The notes below the pieces were generated by a model, which saw only the letters and a list, made by a program, of their open reading frames with translations, did no database searches and was not told where the DNA came from. The translations under genes were made by a program, and so were the position numbers. Positions 51,601 to 63,687 of a stretch of DNA of 64,000 bases are shown piece after piece. Each line of letters starts with the position of its first letter. The first letter of the stretch is position 1. This DNA comes from Glandiceps talaboti (lineage: Eukaryota; Hemichordata; Enteropneusta; Spengelidae): positions 28,456,095-28,520,094 of the forward strand of contig NC_135549.1 in the NCBI RefSeq assembly GCF_964340395.1. The letters run 5' to 3'.

Positions 51601-52335
51601 GGTGAGTAACTTTTAATTAACATTCCCTTCAAATGCGAAGTATTTCATGGAACCCTCTGTAACTTCACTGCTTACTAAGTTTCGGTACGGTCATTTACAA
51701 TGGGTGAAAATGACAGTGTGTGTGTGTGAAATAAGCACATTTTGTCGTCTGCTCGTTAAATTTTGAAAATATGATTAAAAATAAAATTGACAAAATAGGG
51801 CGATATAAGTTATTTTAAGAAACTATATATGAATAACAAAGCTAGACGTTGTTCTGTTGAAACAGCGTTATTTGTTACGAACAGCAACTTGTACAATTTT
51901 TATGACAACATCAAAAAAGGTTTGCAACTTGTTAGTTTTGGTGTCATTTTCCAATGCCACGGCAAGGGTTTGCTATCAAATTAGTTGACTTGCTACCGGC
52001 ATTGAACTTGTGTGATTTTCAAGTTTTCTAAAGCTGCATTCATAAACGACCAACAAATTAAATCTTTTATTCAGATAAAATGCTTAGCCACGAAATACTA
52101 GTATAATTCTGTAAACATCTAACAGTTATTTTGAAGATAATCACTATTTTTTTTTATTCTGTTAGAAATTTTCATTACTAAGTTATTACTAAGTATTAAC
52201 ACAGAGCCTATGAACATTCACTCTCGCGAGAATACTTATTACTGAGTAATTGCCATGGGGGTAAAACTAACTTCACTTATTGTATTTAACATAACTTACA
52301 GGTAAAGTAGCATTTAAAAATAATAAAACAATCAA

Positions 52336-52722
52336 ATAATAATATTAATGATAATAATGTTGGTTCTTATAAAGTTATATAGCCCTTTCCCACTCTGTGC
52401 TCAATGTGCTTTACAATAGTATTACCCCGGCCATGGATCTATAGCGGCACAACGACCTTTTATATTTCCTCTACTCCCTGGGGAGCATACAATCCATTGC
52501 AGCCTTTTTATAAGAACATACAATTAAAAAATTCATATTGCTGCCTCTATCCTACCAGGTCCCCAATTATACAGCTGGGTTGACTGAGCCACAGTTTTAG
52601 TTCAAATCTTGCCCAAGGACTTCAGCCACTCAGAAACAAACAGCAGCGATGAGGCTTGAACTTGCAACATGCAGATTCCAAGCCGGCCGCTCTAACCATT
52701 TGCCCATCATGACTCCAAATGA
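52336..52722. mobile_element. Dispersed repeat of unknown class
   Basis: A compact G/C-richer block with no frame. Its phrases include TATATAGCCCTTTCCCACTC, CCTGGGGAGCATACAATCC, ACAGCTGGGTTGACTGAGCC and AGCCGGCCGCTCTAACCATT. The last resembles the tRNA-like or gene-like ends of invertebrate SINE/MITE families. It has the look of a transposed repeat inside the 5' region of the IHO1-like gene. Confidence 0.45.
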
Positions 52723-53206
52723 ATAAATAAACAAACAAATAAATAAATAAAAAGTACAAACAAAACAATATTACACATGTGAGCTGATTCATTGCCATTG
52801 GGTAAAACTAACAACATATTTAACATTACAGGTGAAGTAGAATTTAAAAATTAAGAATGCTTGAAAATATTTTTGAAAATGTATGGTTTGTATAATTTAT
52901 ACTACATGTAACTGTAACACATGATTTATAAATTATAGTTCCAATTTCTTCACTCTTATTTATTACTGTATCTTGTTGTCTACCACTCCACAAGTGATGG
53001 CTATGGACCTTTTGATTTCATTACATAGTTTTGAAATTCTTTGACTATTTTTCACCCTTCTTCTAATTTATATCTAGGAAATGTAATCTTGCTACATTAG
53101 TTCCACTACTGAAATTACAAAGATGCTGATAAACCAAGTGAATGCAAGGGACTTGTACACTACAAACCCAGGGTGATGTATATTATGAACCATATGGTTG
53201 TTTTTG

Positions 53207-53239
<33 letters not shown>

Positions 53240-53752
53240 GCATTTGTGCTGTTTAAAAAAGTATAATTTGCCATGTTTGGTGTTCTTGGCTAGTCCATAG
53301 ACCCTCCACTATATGGTTAGTCTTTCAAGTTTATACCTGTAAAACCATACATCCTACATAAAAATACAAATGTAATTATAAGAAAGAGCTATAACATATT
53401 TTTATTTGATATATTTCAATAATACCTAAAGTAAAACTTTTGGTATTTAAATTACAAGTGCACAATTCAAGGAAACTGATTATTACTCATTCATAACAAG
53501 TAATAATTGATTTTGAATGTCAGGACAAACACACACTCATATCACTGACATTTGTCTTATGTGGTCATTATTGACATGTACATATTGACTTTCAAATTGG
53601 CAATAAAATGAATGAATAAATAAATGAATATTAAAATGCATACTAAAGAGCGTTGCTTCTTACACTGGGTGGTCAAGTTGTCATTGATACTGCCTGAGTA
53701 ATGGATTACAAGTCAAATTCTGATATCATTGAAGACCTGCTATATCTTACTG

Positions 53753-56700
53753 ATGTCTCTTGAGTAAAGATAGACATATCCTCCTAGGCCATATCCTAAA
53801 TTTTTTGAGAAAACGTTTCAAAACATTACTTTCACAGGGAGTTTTTGAGAAACACAAAGTTTGCAAATGATTGGGAAGACTCGGCATTTCAGTCCACTCA
53901 AAACTACAGCCAGGGAAATAACTCCCAACAAATGAATTCACAGTTTGAGAATTCACAGACAAGTTCATTTGAACTGTTTTCTCAAAGGATGTCACAACAG
54001 CAGACCAGTAATCAACAATCAAATGAGGTAAATATTTTATATGATTTTTATAAGTTTCAATCTTATAATTTACAAAGGTTATAATGCACAAGCAGTTCAA
54101 AGTATTTTAGAATTGAGCTTTTGATCTGTCTTGTTCAACGATCCTCATCAGAATGACAAATTCCAGTTTTATACTTTGGCTAGCAAAACATTCTGACTTC
54201 TAGAATAATTAAGCTAAAATAACTGATTAATGAATATATGCTGTAGTTATTCCAAAAACTAATTGTTTACCTTCAAGGCCAAAATGTAAACAACAAATCC
54301 AATTCAATCATAGTCATGCAGGTATAGCTGAGGGTGGGGGTGTCTTTTACAGAGACATTTTTTTTTCAGCATTAATTTTCAAAATTTACAAATTGTAAAC
54401 CTGTTGAATGTGCAGTGAATAGTATGGAATAGCATTATACTGGTATGTTTTATTTCTTTCATAGTGTACCGGCGACCAATCTAAATACCACCTGAAGTAC
54501 CTATCCATGCCACCATTATTTGCTAAGGACAGTAGCCATGATAAGACACAGGCTACTACAAAGAGAAGTAATAGAAGTTTGACTTATATGGAGCAATTAG
54601 AAATGAACAAGTGTAAAGCAAAGGAGAGGGATGAAAGGTGAATCATGTAGAAAGGTTGCTTATTTTACACTGTCACTGGTACTACAATGAATCTGACTTT
54701 ATTGGCAGAACAATTCAAGCATGTAAAAAGCACAATTACCTCAGTTATATTTATACCATACATACATTTGCATTTTTACTCCAACAGTTTTAAGGTGTAC
54801 AAAAGTATATACTCTTTTTGAAAATTATTTTGATACCTATTATGTTAAAAAAGTATACAATGCAGTGGTTCATTAAATTCTCAGTACATGCAATAGCTTT
54901 TTAATACCTCATCCTAGAGGGTCAAAATAGAACAAGAAGGTTGACTTATTCTCACACGCGCCTATAGTAATGCATGTGAAGCATGTGGAGTGGAAGTTAT
55001 GGTGCCAACCAAGAAATGAAATTGAATGTTCGTTAATTTTTTAATGATGCACCTAGGCAGTAATATTTTATTTCAGGTACCGAGTATTGATAAGATTTTG
55101 TTTTGAGCTGTTGTAGTATTTGAGATTCAAGTGAGGATTCTCCATCTGTTTGACTTGTAGATATTTCCTTAACTGTATGGAAAAATTCAAAACATATTTA
55201 ACATATTTTGAGGATATCGGATTGCTCATTTTCTTATTAGTTTTGTAAACTCTGAATTCCAAATGTTTTTGTTCATTTTAGTGATCTGATAAATAAGATT
55301 TTTGCTGGAGTTAAAGTTTGTGTAGAAGAAATCAAGTCAGCAGCTGAAACTATAAAAGAAAATGTAGAGAAGGGTGTGACAAAAGGAGCTGAGCAGTCTG
55401 CTATGATGATTAACAAAGGTATATGGTATTGGATTTAAACAGTAGCCTTGCATTTCTCCTTTTCTTAACCAGTATTCACACATTTTGATAATGCAGAATA
55501 AAACAGTCAAAATTATATCAGTATTTTTTTTTTTCATTTTTTTTTTCATTTATTTAATCGTCACAAAGGAATACACTTACATCACAAGAAAAGAAAGAAA
55601 TTCATACATCACATTCACAAGAAAAGAAAATGAAATGAAAAGACGCTAGTTAAGTTTGAAAACTGTGTGACTGGGGGCTGGCAAATAGCAATAACAGAGC
55701 TAATCAGTGGCCAGTCCCCATTTAAAGAGGTTATAGATAGAGTAATACATTTTTGATGTACCACTTGAGATCATCATTTGCTACTGTTTATATATAACTG
55801 TATTTTTAATTAACCCTACAGTTAATGAAGATTTGACAGTCCACTACCAAACTCTACTGGATAGACTCAGTGTAAAGGATGATACAAAGAAGAGAATGAA
55901 TGACATGGAAAAGATTATCACAGAAGTAAGTGTATATTCATAATTACATACCATACATTTGTAGCATCATGTATCAAGTAACATTTCATCCACAAAAAGG
56001 AGAAGTCTGAAATTCTTTATGTGAGTGATGAATTCTATTTCATTCCATAGATTTACACTAATTATGAGACATTCAATTTTTGGATTTTTTCTTATATCAT
56101 AGTGTTAGTGATCATGTATTCTAGATATTTTTTTCAATTTCTGGATATTTGTTGTATTATGTTTACCTTTGCTTAAGGAGTCTGTCAATATGGGACCAGT
56201 TCCCATATTTTCCATGAATGATAAATTGATAAATTCGATTTAATTCAATTCAGTATAACTTAGTTTATCCCAAAATTGGCAATTAATATTGGTGGCTGTG
56301 GAATTAGACACAGCTATATAAAGACAGTAAGTAAAAAGAATGTAAAATCTATAAAACATCACACACCACAAACACTAACTTAAAACTTACACATCATTTA
56401 AGAGCCACACTGCGGTTGGAATAAAGGATAGATAGATTGATTTACTTATAGATAACTATATAAGTAAATACTAAGATAGAGAAAATATATAGATATCAGG
56501 TGTCATGTAATGCCAATTTATAGGAAATAGAAACCACTGTGTGCATTTCTTTTACAGAAAGAAGCTAAAATTGAAACACTGCAGTCTCAGTTGGAGAAAC
56601 TTCAGCAAGAACAACAGAAAGAAGTTATTTCAACTTTGAAAGAAGCATATGATGAGCAACAAAAGTTGAACAGAGAACAGTTAGAAAAATTCAAACAACA

Positions 56701-59170
56701 ACAAGATGATCAGGTTAAGAACTTTACAGTGGCTTATCATGAAGAATTAGATAAGAAGAAGGTAGTCAACGATTACAACCCAAAGCAAGTCAACTTACCA
56801 ATGCAGCGTTCCTCAGTTGCAAAGTATGAAAACCAACATATTAGATATCAAGGAATCACAAAACATATAACCCAGAGTCATCCTGATGTAACACTACCAG
56901 TGTGTCCATCAGAGTTAAACCACCAAAACAATACCCATATTAACTATGACATGTCACGCTATCCACCTCCAACATACCAAGGAGCCATCAATCTAGGTTT
57001 TGACAGAGTTCCACAATGTAAACAACACATTACATCAGAGATTGATGCTATGGCACCTGTGTATAATGTACAAGTTAACCCCATGACAAGCAATACCTCA
57101 CATACATCATACCAAACCTGCAATACTTCTACTGTACCAGGTATTTATCATCAAACCAGCAATCCCTCAAATACTGTAAATATGCAACTAGCAAATTTGA
57201 ATCAAGTGTCTGGCGTGGTCCAACCTTTGCAAATGACTATCATGTCTCCACCTATGGAAAACCAATGGTCTGGAGCTGCAAGAGCTAAAGCTAAACAGTC
57301 ACCAGTTGCTACGGTTATGCCACAAATTAAGCAGCCATCAGCTAGCATTGAGAAAGACTCTGCAATGGAACAAAGAAATGTTGGAAATCGACAAACCATT
57401 AACATCGATGAAGCAAGAAGTAATAATAAACGGAAGCAAACATCAACTGAAACTAGGAATGAAGAGGTTAGGAGAAAGTCACAGAGAATCAGTGCAAGAA
57501 ATATCCAACAGCAGAATGAGCAACAAGATAATGACAAAGAAGAAACACTGCAAAATCTACCCTTACAAATGACTTCCAGTACTTTGAATGCAAAGAGCAG
57601 TTTAGATGTTTATGAGTACAAAGCTGAGATGGAAGATGATCCTGTCACTTCAGTTGCATTATCAACAAAGACTTTGAAAACAAGTGGTAGCAAAGCTTCA
57701 AAGAAAGAAATTAAAAAGACACTTCCTAGTCATGGCATTAAAAAGAAGCATCAATATTCACATAAGAAAAGCATCAAGTTTGATGCAGATGTCATCCCAG
57801 ATGATAACAAATGCATTGAAACTGATGATAATCCTGTACATGAATTCCCCTCAGAAGTTAAAATTAAAAGATCTGTTAAAAGAAAGCCACCTACACCAAC
57901 CATCGATTGGAACGTAAACAAGATCCCTTCCAACATCCAGAGAAATGGTTTACAAAGGCAACAAACAAGCCAATGTGATGTGAACAAACATGCTATGAGA
58001 TCTGTTAGGGAACCAAGCAGAATAGAAAGACAAGTGCCAGTAGGTAAGTATAAAGTATGTATATGCGCATGAACATCATGAAAACAAAAGCCGTTAAATA
58101 ATGTCAGTTGAGGGCGCTGTTGGCAATTATAGGCGTAATATTTAGTCACTTGTCAGCTGGACTAGCTGACATAATAGATGGGTGTACGTGTTCTGGCAAA
58201 ATCATCAGCAGTTCATGGACCTCAGACCACTGGATATGCTCATCCCTTGGTACATCATTAAAATAATGGATAATAGGTTATCTATTTTTGTCATACATAT
58301 ACCATTTGAATTAATAGAGATTCAAACTGAATGTCTTTGTCTTCCATGAATGGATGGACAGAAACCACCTTGATTCAATGCAGAGATAGTGTTTCCATGG
58401 TGCTTATTCCATGTTACTGTATGAGATCTGTTACTTTTCTTAGGCATAAAAGACATCTTGACAACAACAAACTATTACTCAGATTCTGATGAAAGTTCTC
58501 AGGAAGTCTGCTTTTCATTGGTGATTCCTGGATCCCCAAGTGAGTACAATATGTAGCAGATATACAATGTAGTTTTCTTTTTCTTTGTGTATTTGTTTGT
58601 TTGTGTTTGTATGTGTGTTTGTATATTGTGTGCACATTCATCAAGACATCTTTCTGCACCCTGCCTGCCCAAAACATTCTTTTTCAACATAATGATTATT
58701 GTCTATAGTTAGATACCATTGTGACAAATCCATGTATCATATTGATTCATGTCATTATCAGAAAAGTGAACTGCTCTCCGATGATAACAAATGAAATACC
58801 AGTATTCATGAATGAATTTGAAATTTCCAGTTCGCCATGACACATACCCATTAGTACCCTTAGTAAAAGTAAATGTAAAGGTTGAAGAAGACAGAAATGA
58901 AAAAGAAACTGATTAATTAAAAAAAAAAGTTGCGAAACTTGATAAGGTAAAGTTTATTTTTTTTGTAGAGGAAATTGTAAGTCATTAGCCACTGTGATAT
59001 ATTTTATTATGTAATTTGTATCTAGTGACCACGAAGGACAGAACCTGTGATCAGAATTCTATCGCAAGAAATGAGATTAATGATTTTTGGAGTAGTCCAG
59101 TAGCAAATGTGCAGGTTGAAGAGAATATTGAGATACATGCTGTAAGTACTTTGCATAGCCTTAGACTTAA

Positions 59171-59215
<45 letters not shown>

Positions 59216-61124
59216 CAGCAGCAGCAGTAGCAGTAGCAGTAGTAGTAGTAGTAGTAGTAGTAAGTAGTAGTAGTAGTTGTTGTTGTATATACTGTGTTAT
59301 CTTTTCTGAACAGATAAGTGAGTCAGTGTTATTATCATGCTCAGCTGTTTTTTGTACGTTGGGGTTCTACGGAATCTAACCATTTTAAAGTCATTAATGG
59401 GGTACGCCAGGGAAGCATAATCTCTCCAAAGTTATTTGCAGTCTACATCGAAAATCTTACCAAAAGGCTGAAGTTGGCGGGAGTCGGGTGTCACATAGCT
59501 GGCAAGATTTTGAACCATTTGCTTTATGCAGATGACATTGTATTGATTTCGCCTTCGATTAAGTCATTACAGAAACTAATTAAGATATGTGAGCAATTTG
59601 GCATGGAACACGATATTCTGTTCCATACAACAAAAACAGAATGTGTGTCATTTTTTCCTCGGCAATGGAAACCGACCAGAATGCCTTCTGTTTATTTATA
59701 TGGCAAACAGTTGAATTTTGTTACAGTTAAAAAATATCTTGGATACATAGTGACCTCCAATGGGTGCGATGAAGCAGATATGCAGAGACAACTTAGAGCT
59801 ATGTATGCGAGGGCAAATATTATTGTCAGAAATTTTGTTCATTGCTCGGAGCGTGTGAAATGTACACTTTTTAGGAGTTTTTTATATAGTGTTTACTGTT
59901 TACAAGTTTGGTGTAGTTATAGCAACACGATGCTTCGTAAAATACAGGTAGCATATAACAACACGTTGCGAATAGTTTTTGGCCTTAGAGGGGCAGTTAG
60001 CATAAGTAACAATTGTGTCAGCAGGAATATTTTTAATTTTACCTCATTACAACGCAACTTGTTGTTCAAATTTGGTGAACGGCTACACGAGAGTCACAAT
60101 GAAATAATTAAGACGTGTATTCTCTCCGACAATTATTTTTACTCCAGTTTCTGGAAAAATTACCGACTTGTATTGTATAATTAGTTGTTTTTTTTCTATA
60201 GTATTTTTATTTTTTTGTGGTTGTATGGGACTTTTTTAATGGCCTGAAATAAAGAATATAATATAATAATAATAATTAGGATGAGAATTAAAAGACTTGT
60301 ACAAATGAATCATTTTTAAAGTTACACTAGCTGTAACTGGAGTATTATTTTTTTGATCAGACAACCAACAAATTGTATTTATTGAAAATTGTTAAAATCG
60401 ACATTGTACATGTTGAATAGATGTCGATTTTGTCCATAAGTAAGTACAGTAATGGGTGGGTGGGGGGGGGGTGCTGAATACAGAGTGTGATATGTTTACC
60501 TATAGATGATTCAATACTGTTCAGTGTGTACAATATTAAAGGTATTATATCTATAATCTAACAATGTAAGCTTCAGTGTGCCCTCTAATGATAGCCAAGT
60601 TTTGTTGTTGAGAGTCAAAATGAGAAAAACTGGCATTTCTTGTGAGTCACCAAATAGTAAGACATAGGGGAACACCAAATATTGGTGCATCACTAGAAAT
60701 TGTGTGTGCCAGTGGTGCATCAAATTGGCTTAGAGTAAGCTTAAACTTAAGAGTGTAGTTTTAAGCAGGATTGGTACGTCAGGTCTCTTGTTTGTGTTAC
60801 TTTTAAAATGGAGCACCCACAATGATGAATATTTCAGTCTATCTTTTTTTAAGCTGAAGCAAAACAGATAATGAATGAAGTAAAAAAAAAAAAGACTAAA
60901 GGGGCAGTTCCAATGTTGTCATATGATAAAATAGTTTATCATGCTAGCTAATTGACCTTTATGGCATGTAGCATTTAACACAGTTTGTTTCTGTCATATT
61001 CTATTTGTAGAAAATCCCTAGAAGTAATGAAACAAGAAGAAAATTGTCAAACTTCAACATCAGAAAGTCAAATTTTAACCTTCCTAGTGTCAGGAGGTCA
61101 ATGAAAACACACAAACAGTACTGA
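53753..61124 (+). CDS. IHO1: IHO1/CCDC36-like meiotic double-strand-break factor (Mer2 family)
   Basis: Coding exons: 53753-53763 (tentative start, MSLE), 53838-54027, 54465-54637, 55282-55418, 55822-55925, 56558-58043, 58444-58539, 59026-59141 and 61011-61124 (TGA). All have GT-AG sites and agreeing phases, giving about 808 residues. The N-terminus (FANDWEDSAFQSTQNYSQ) is crowded with SQ motifs. Next comes KYLSMPPLFAKDSS, then YMEQLEMNKCKAKERDES and DLINKIFAGV. This matches the order of human IHO1 as I recall it (SNWNN..SDSQF.FGSQF, KYQTKPQLF, LLEQFEEKKKRAKDKCDSE). A long coiled coil follows (about residues 170-265: EKEAKIETLQSQLEKLQQEQ). The rest is disordered, Gln/Asn-rich then Lys-rich, with a basic C-terminus (RRSMKTHKQY). 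IHO1 binds HORMAD1 on chromosome axes and supports SPO11 cuts. The 73-base first intron is the least certain part. Confidence 0.8.
55531..55740 (-). mobile_element. Probable retroelement 3' remnant in an intron
   Basis: T-rich runs, TTTATTTAATCGTCACAAAG, then A/G-rich phrases and GGGGGCTGGCAAATAGCAAT look like a reversed LINE 3' end with its poly(A)-like tail. No coding remains. A similar block is at 56225-56420 (AATTCAATTCAGTATAACTT, AGCTATATAAAGACAG). Confidence 0.3.
58831..58916 (+). CDS. IHO1: Possible alternative last exon of the IHO1-like gene
   Basis: AAATTTCCAG precedes 58831. Joined to the exon ending at 58539 (phase 1), the block stays open as IRHDTYPLVPLVKVNVKVEE then DRNEKETD and ends at TAA 58914-58916. 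Every internal GT falls at a codon boundary, so it cannot splice in frame to the exon at 59026. If used, it makes a shorter protein of about 760 residues lacking the basic C-terminus. Confidence 0.35.
59171..59268. repeat. AGT/AGC microsatellite
   Basis: About 32 AGT units with AGC variants, just upstream of the LINE fragment. Confidence 0.95.
59318..60280 (+). mobile_element. Non-LTR retrotransposon (LINE), 5'-truncated but with open frame
   Basis: An uninterrupted frame to 60184 carries FFVRWGSTESNHFKVINGVR followed by QGSIISPKLFAVYI (RT motif B region). It also carries LLYADDIVLI (catalytic YADD) and the downstream KKYLGYIVT and LFRSFLYSVYCLQVW blocks. The front of the reverse transcriptase and the endonuclease are missing. 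The 3' end has AATAAA (60248-60253) and an ATA/TAA tail (60258-60278). It lies in the last intron of the IHO1-like gene, on the same strand. The intact frame suggests a fairly recent insertion. The clade is uncertain. Confidence 0.85.
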
Positions 61125-61318
61125 TGTTGAGTTGAGGTATAGTTAACACATTGTTAGAGAATTTGAATGATTTATATACTTATTGATTTATAGTAAGCCA
61201 ACTTTGTGGATCTCACTTTTGAGTCAATTCTAGCCACACAAACGGTACATTTCAAGTGTCAAAATTTATGCCAGTAACTTCTCACGTTTCAGTTGAAGAT
61301 TAACAATGGTGATACTGT

Positions 61319-61432
61319 GACACACACACACATACACACACACACATACATCTGTGCATACAAACTCACACTCACACACAAATGCACTAACAGACACACT
61401 CTTACACTACACACATGTACACATGCATACAT
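61319..61432. repeat. CA-rich microsatellite
   Basis: Interrupted CA and CATA units in the 3' part of the IHO1-like transcript region. Confidence 0.85.
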
Positions 61433-61997
61433 ATATTTCTGTGCTGTACGTCAAACACACATCTGGTAATACTAAATTTATCGTGAGATTGCAACTTCAC
61501 CTAAAGTCATCTCATACCTAATGATTTGACTTTGAACACATAGTTTGTGTAGATTCTTGGCTTTCCCTAAAAATATTTGAAGACAGCTTGACAAATATTT
61601 TGGTGAGCAATTATGTTGATCAAAGCCACAGTAGTTTTATGTGCATCTACTAAATAGACATCTGGTGGATATCTCAGTTTTTGTGTGTGTAATTTTACTG
61701 AATGTTATGTCACAATCAATTATTTCAGTTTTTCCACCAATTATTGACATCCAGCTACAATGAAGATAAATAGTGTCATCTGTTTCATCAACTATCCTTC
61801 CATAAAGAGGGACTTGAGTTCTTGTGTAAGTTGTAGCATATAAGTTATGTATGTTTTTAACAATTGAATGTTTGCATGGAGAGTTTTTTATCTGTTAGCA
61901 TTCCTGTCTCTTGACTATTTAGCTTGTTGTTTTGAAAAGTTGTTTGTAAGAATATGTTGACCAATAGAGAAAAGACCTATTGCTGATACTAGTTGTA

Positions 61998-62097
61998 AAT
62001 AAAAAGTACTATGCACACTATATCTGTAACTGGGTATTTTGAAAGAGAAAGAACAAATAAACTTAGGCATTTTTTTGTAATTCTACATTAATTTATT
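61998..62097. terminator. Convergent poly(A) signals
   Basis: Plus-strand AATAAA occurs at 61998-62003 and 62056-62061, suiting the IHO1-like gene. Minus-strand AATAAA at 62097-62092 suits the gene ending at 62666. The two 3' ends would be almost touching or would overlap. Confidence 0.5.
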
Positions 62098-62665
62098 ACA
62101 AAGCTCTTTATCATATGAAAAACAAAGAATTTAAAAGATGTTGATACAGTCAAAAGCTCTCAGCTTATCAAAAAATATGTTGTGTGTTACAGTACTGGTT
62201 AAAAGTTTACTACTCCTGTTATCTTCATTTTGAAGTTGAGCAAAAGTATATAATGTTTGTTATTTTCAAGTTCTAAACTTGTAATGCAGCTTTAGAATCA
62301 ACAATTGAGTTGACATAATTGTTATTAAAAGATCATAGAAAATGTACTAAATGTTTACAGTGCTCATTATTTCACACATTACAGATAATATTGTCCTATC
62401 AGTGTATTATATACAGTTTTGATATCAAGGTTTTGTTTTACGTTCCCATGTGTGAAATATGACATCTAAGGACACCTCAAATAGCCACAGATTGTACCAC
62501 TGGATGACTCTTTCTAATAAGCAACATATCTACATGACAAGATCTTACAGGTCAATATTGAAACAACCTAGTCAAATAGCAGACCATTCCAGTTATTTGC
62601 CAGTGTCAGTTTGTCTTATCATAACAGTTAAACGTTCATGATCAGGTTGACATGCTTTGATAATC

Positions 62666-63687
62666 TTAAGAAAGAATACCAAGTTTACAATCGTACTTTA
62701 CTGCCTTCTTTTCTAATTCTTTCATCTTTTTCTCTTCAATCTCTTCCGGTGTCCATTCTCTGTAAACTTTTTTCCACTCTTCGTCAGGGAAGAGTCTTTC
62801 AGCATGATCGCCTTTTCCAACACCAATCTGTTAAAAGTACAAAAGACAAAAACAAATATTACCAATTGTGTCTTTTACCAGATAAAAGGTACCAAACTAT
62901 TATAGTGCCAAAAGTTTCAGTTACTGATTTTCTCTATGTTTATTCAAACTACACTTCAAATATTTCACCAGCACAGACGATATATAGTACTTTATGTACT
63001 TCACCATTCTCACTATGTTCTTTTGCCCGTAATTTGTAACAGTTTGGGCCAAAATGTTCAACACCATCTAGTTTCACTACTCATACGTGATTGAATTATT
63101 TGTGCCATGGAAGGGGAAGGAGGGGGGGAATTACACATTACATATAGGGGTATTATTATATATATAATCTCTCCATATTTCTCACTTGTACGATGTCATC
63201 TCGGACTCATGATTCCCCAAATGTCTGTATCCCTCCTCACCAATAATAATACAGAATAATGTTTGTTAAAGGTTAGATTGCAACCTTTCCCAACGATCCC
63301 AGTGTACTTTTTAGTGGTCACTTTTAAAATGGTACAGATATTGCACACATACATACATACATACATACATACATACATACATACATACATACATACATAC
63401 GTACGTACAATCACTGTTTTCTGAAGAATTCAAAAGACAAAGTAAAAATAACTACCTGTCTGTGTAGAAGATTTTTTATTTTGTTGCTGAATCTGTCTGG
63501 ATTGTTGTCACCAACGAAGATCTTCTTGTCTGCCCTGACGACCAATGAACCACCGACATGAACTTCTTCCTGCAGTTCACCTCGTTTGTATGAATAATAG
63601 ACTCCCTGTGGAAAGGCTGTGCATTTACAGTCACGTGGGTTCATGTCACCAGGTTTGAAGAAATTTGGTGCACTTGTTGGTGGAAAT
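62666..63687 (-). CDS. Last two exons of an unrecognised gene (partial at right edge)
   Basis: Minus-strand exons 63687-63456 and 62827-62666 are joined by a GT-AG intron in phase 0. The frame enters with one base of a split codon, so at least one exon lies beyond the window. The 130 visible residues read FPPTSAPNFFKPGDMNPRDC, KCTAFPQGVYYSYKRGELQE, then VGGSLVVRADKKIFVGDNNP, DRFSNKIKNLLHRQ, IGVGKGDHAERLFPDEEWKK, VYREWTPEEIEEKKMKELEK and KAVKYDCKLGILS. They are soluble, lysine-rich and helical toward the end, with no signal peptide visible. The style (many Pro/Tyr/Trp turns, no catalytic motif) suggests a structural protein, perhaps axonemal, but I cannot assign a family. Confidence 0.78.
63346..63405. 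repeat. CATA microsatellite inside the intron
   Basis: About 13 CATA units ending in GTACGTAC, within the intron of the right-edge gene. Confidence 0.95.

Noticed and set aside
57202-57537. Antisense open frames inside the large IHO1-like exon (also 57306-57572, 57751-58149)
   Set aside because: Shadows of the coding exon in other frames.
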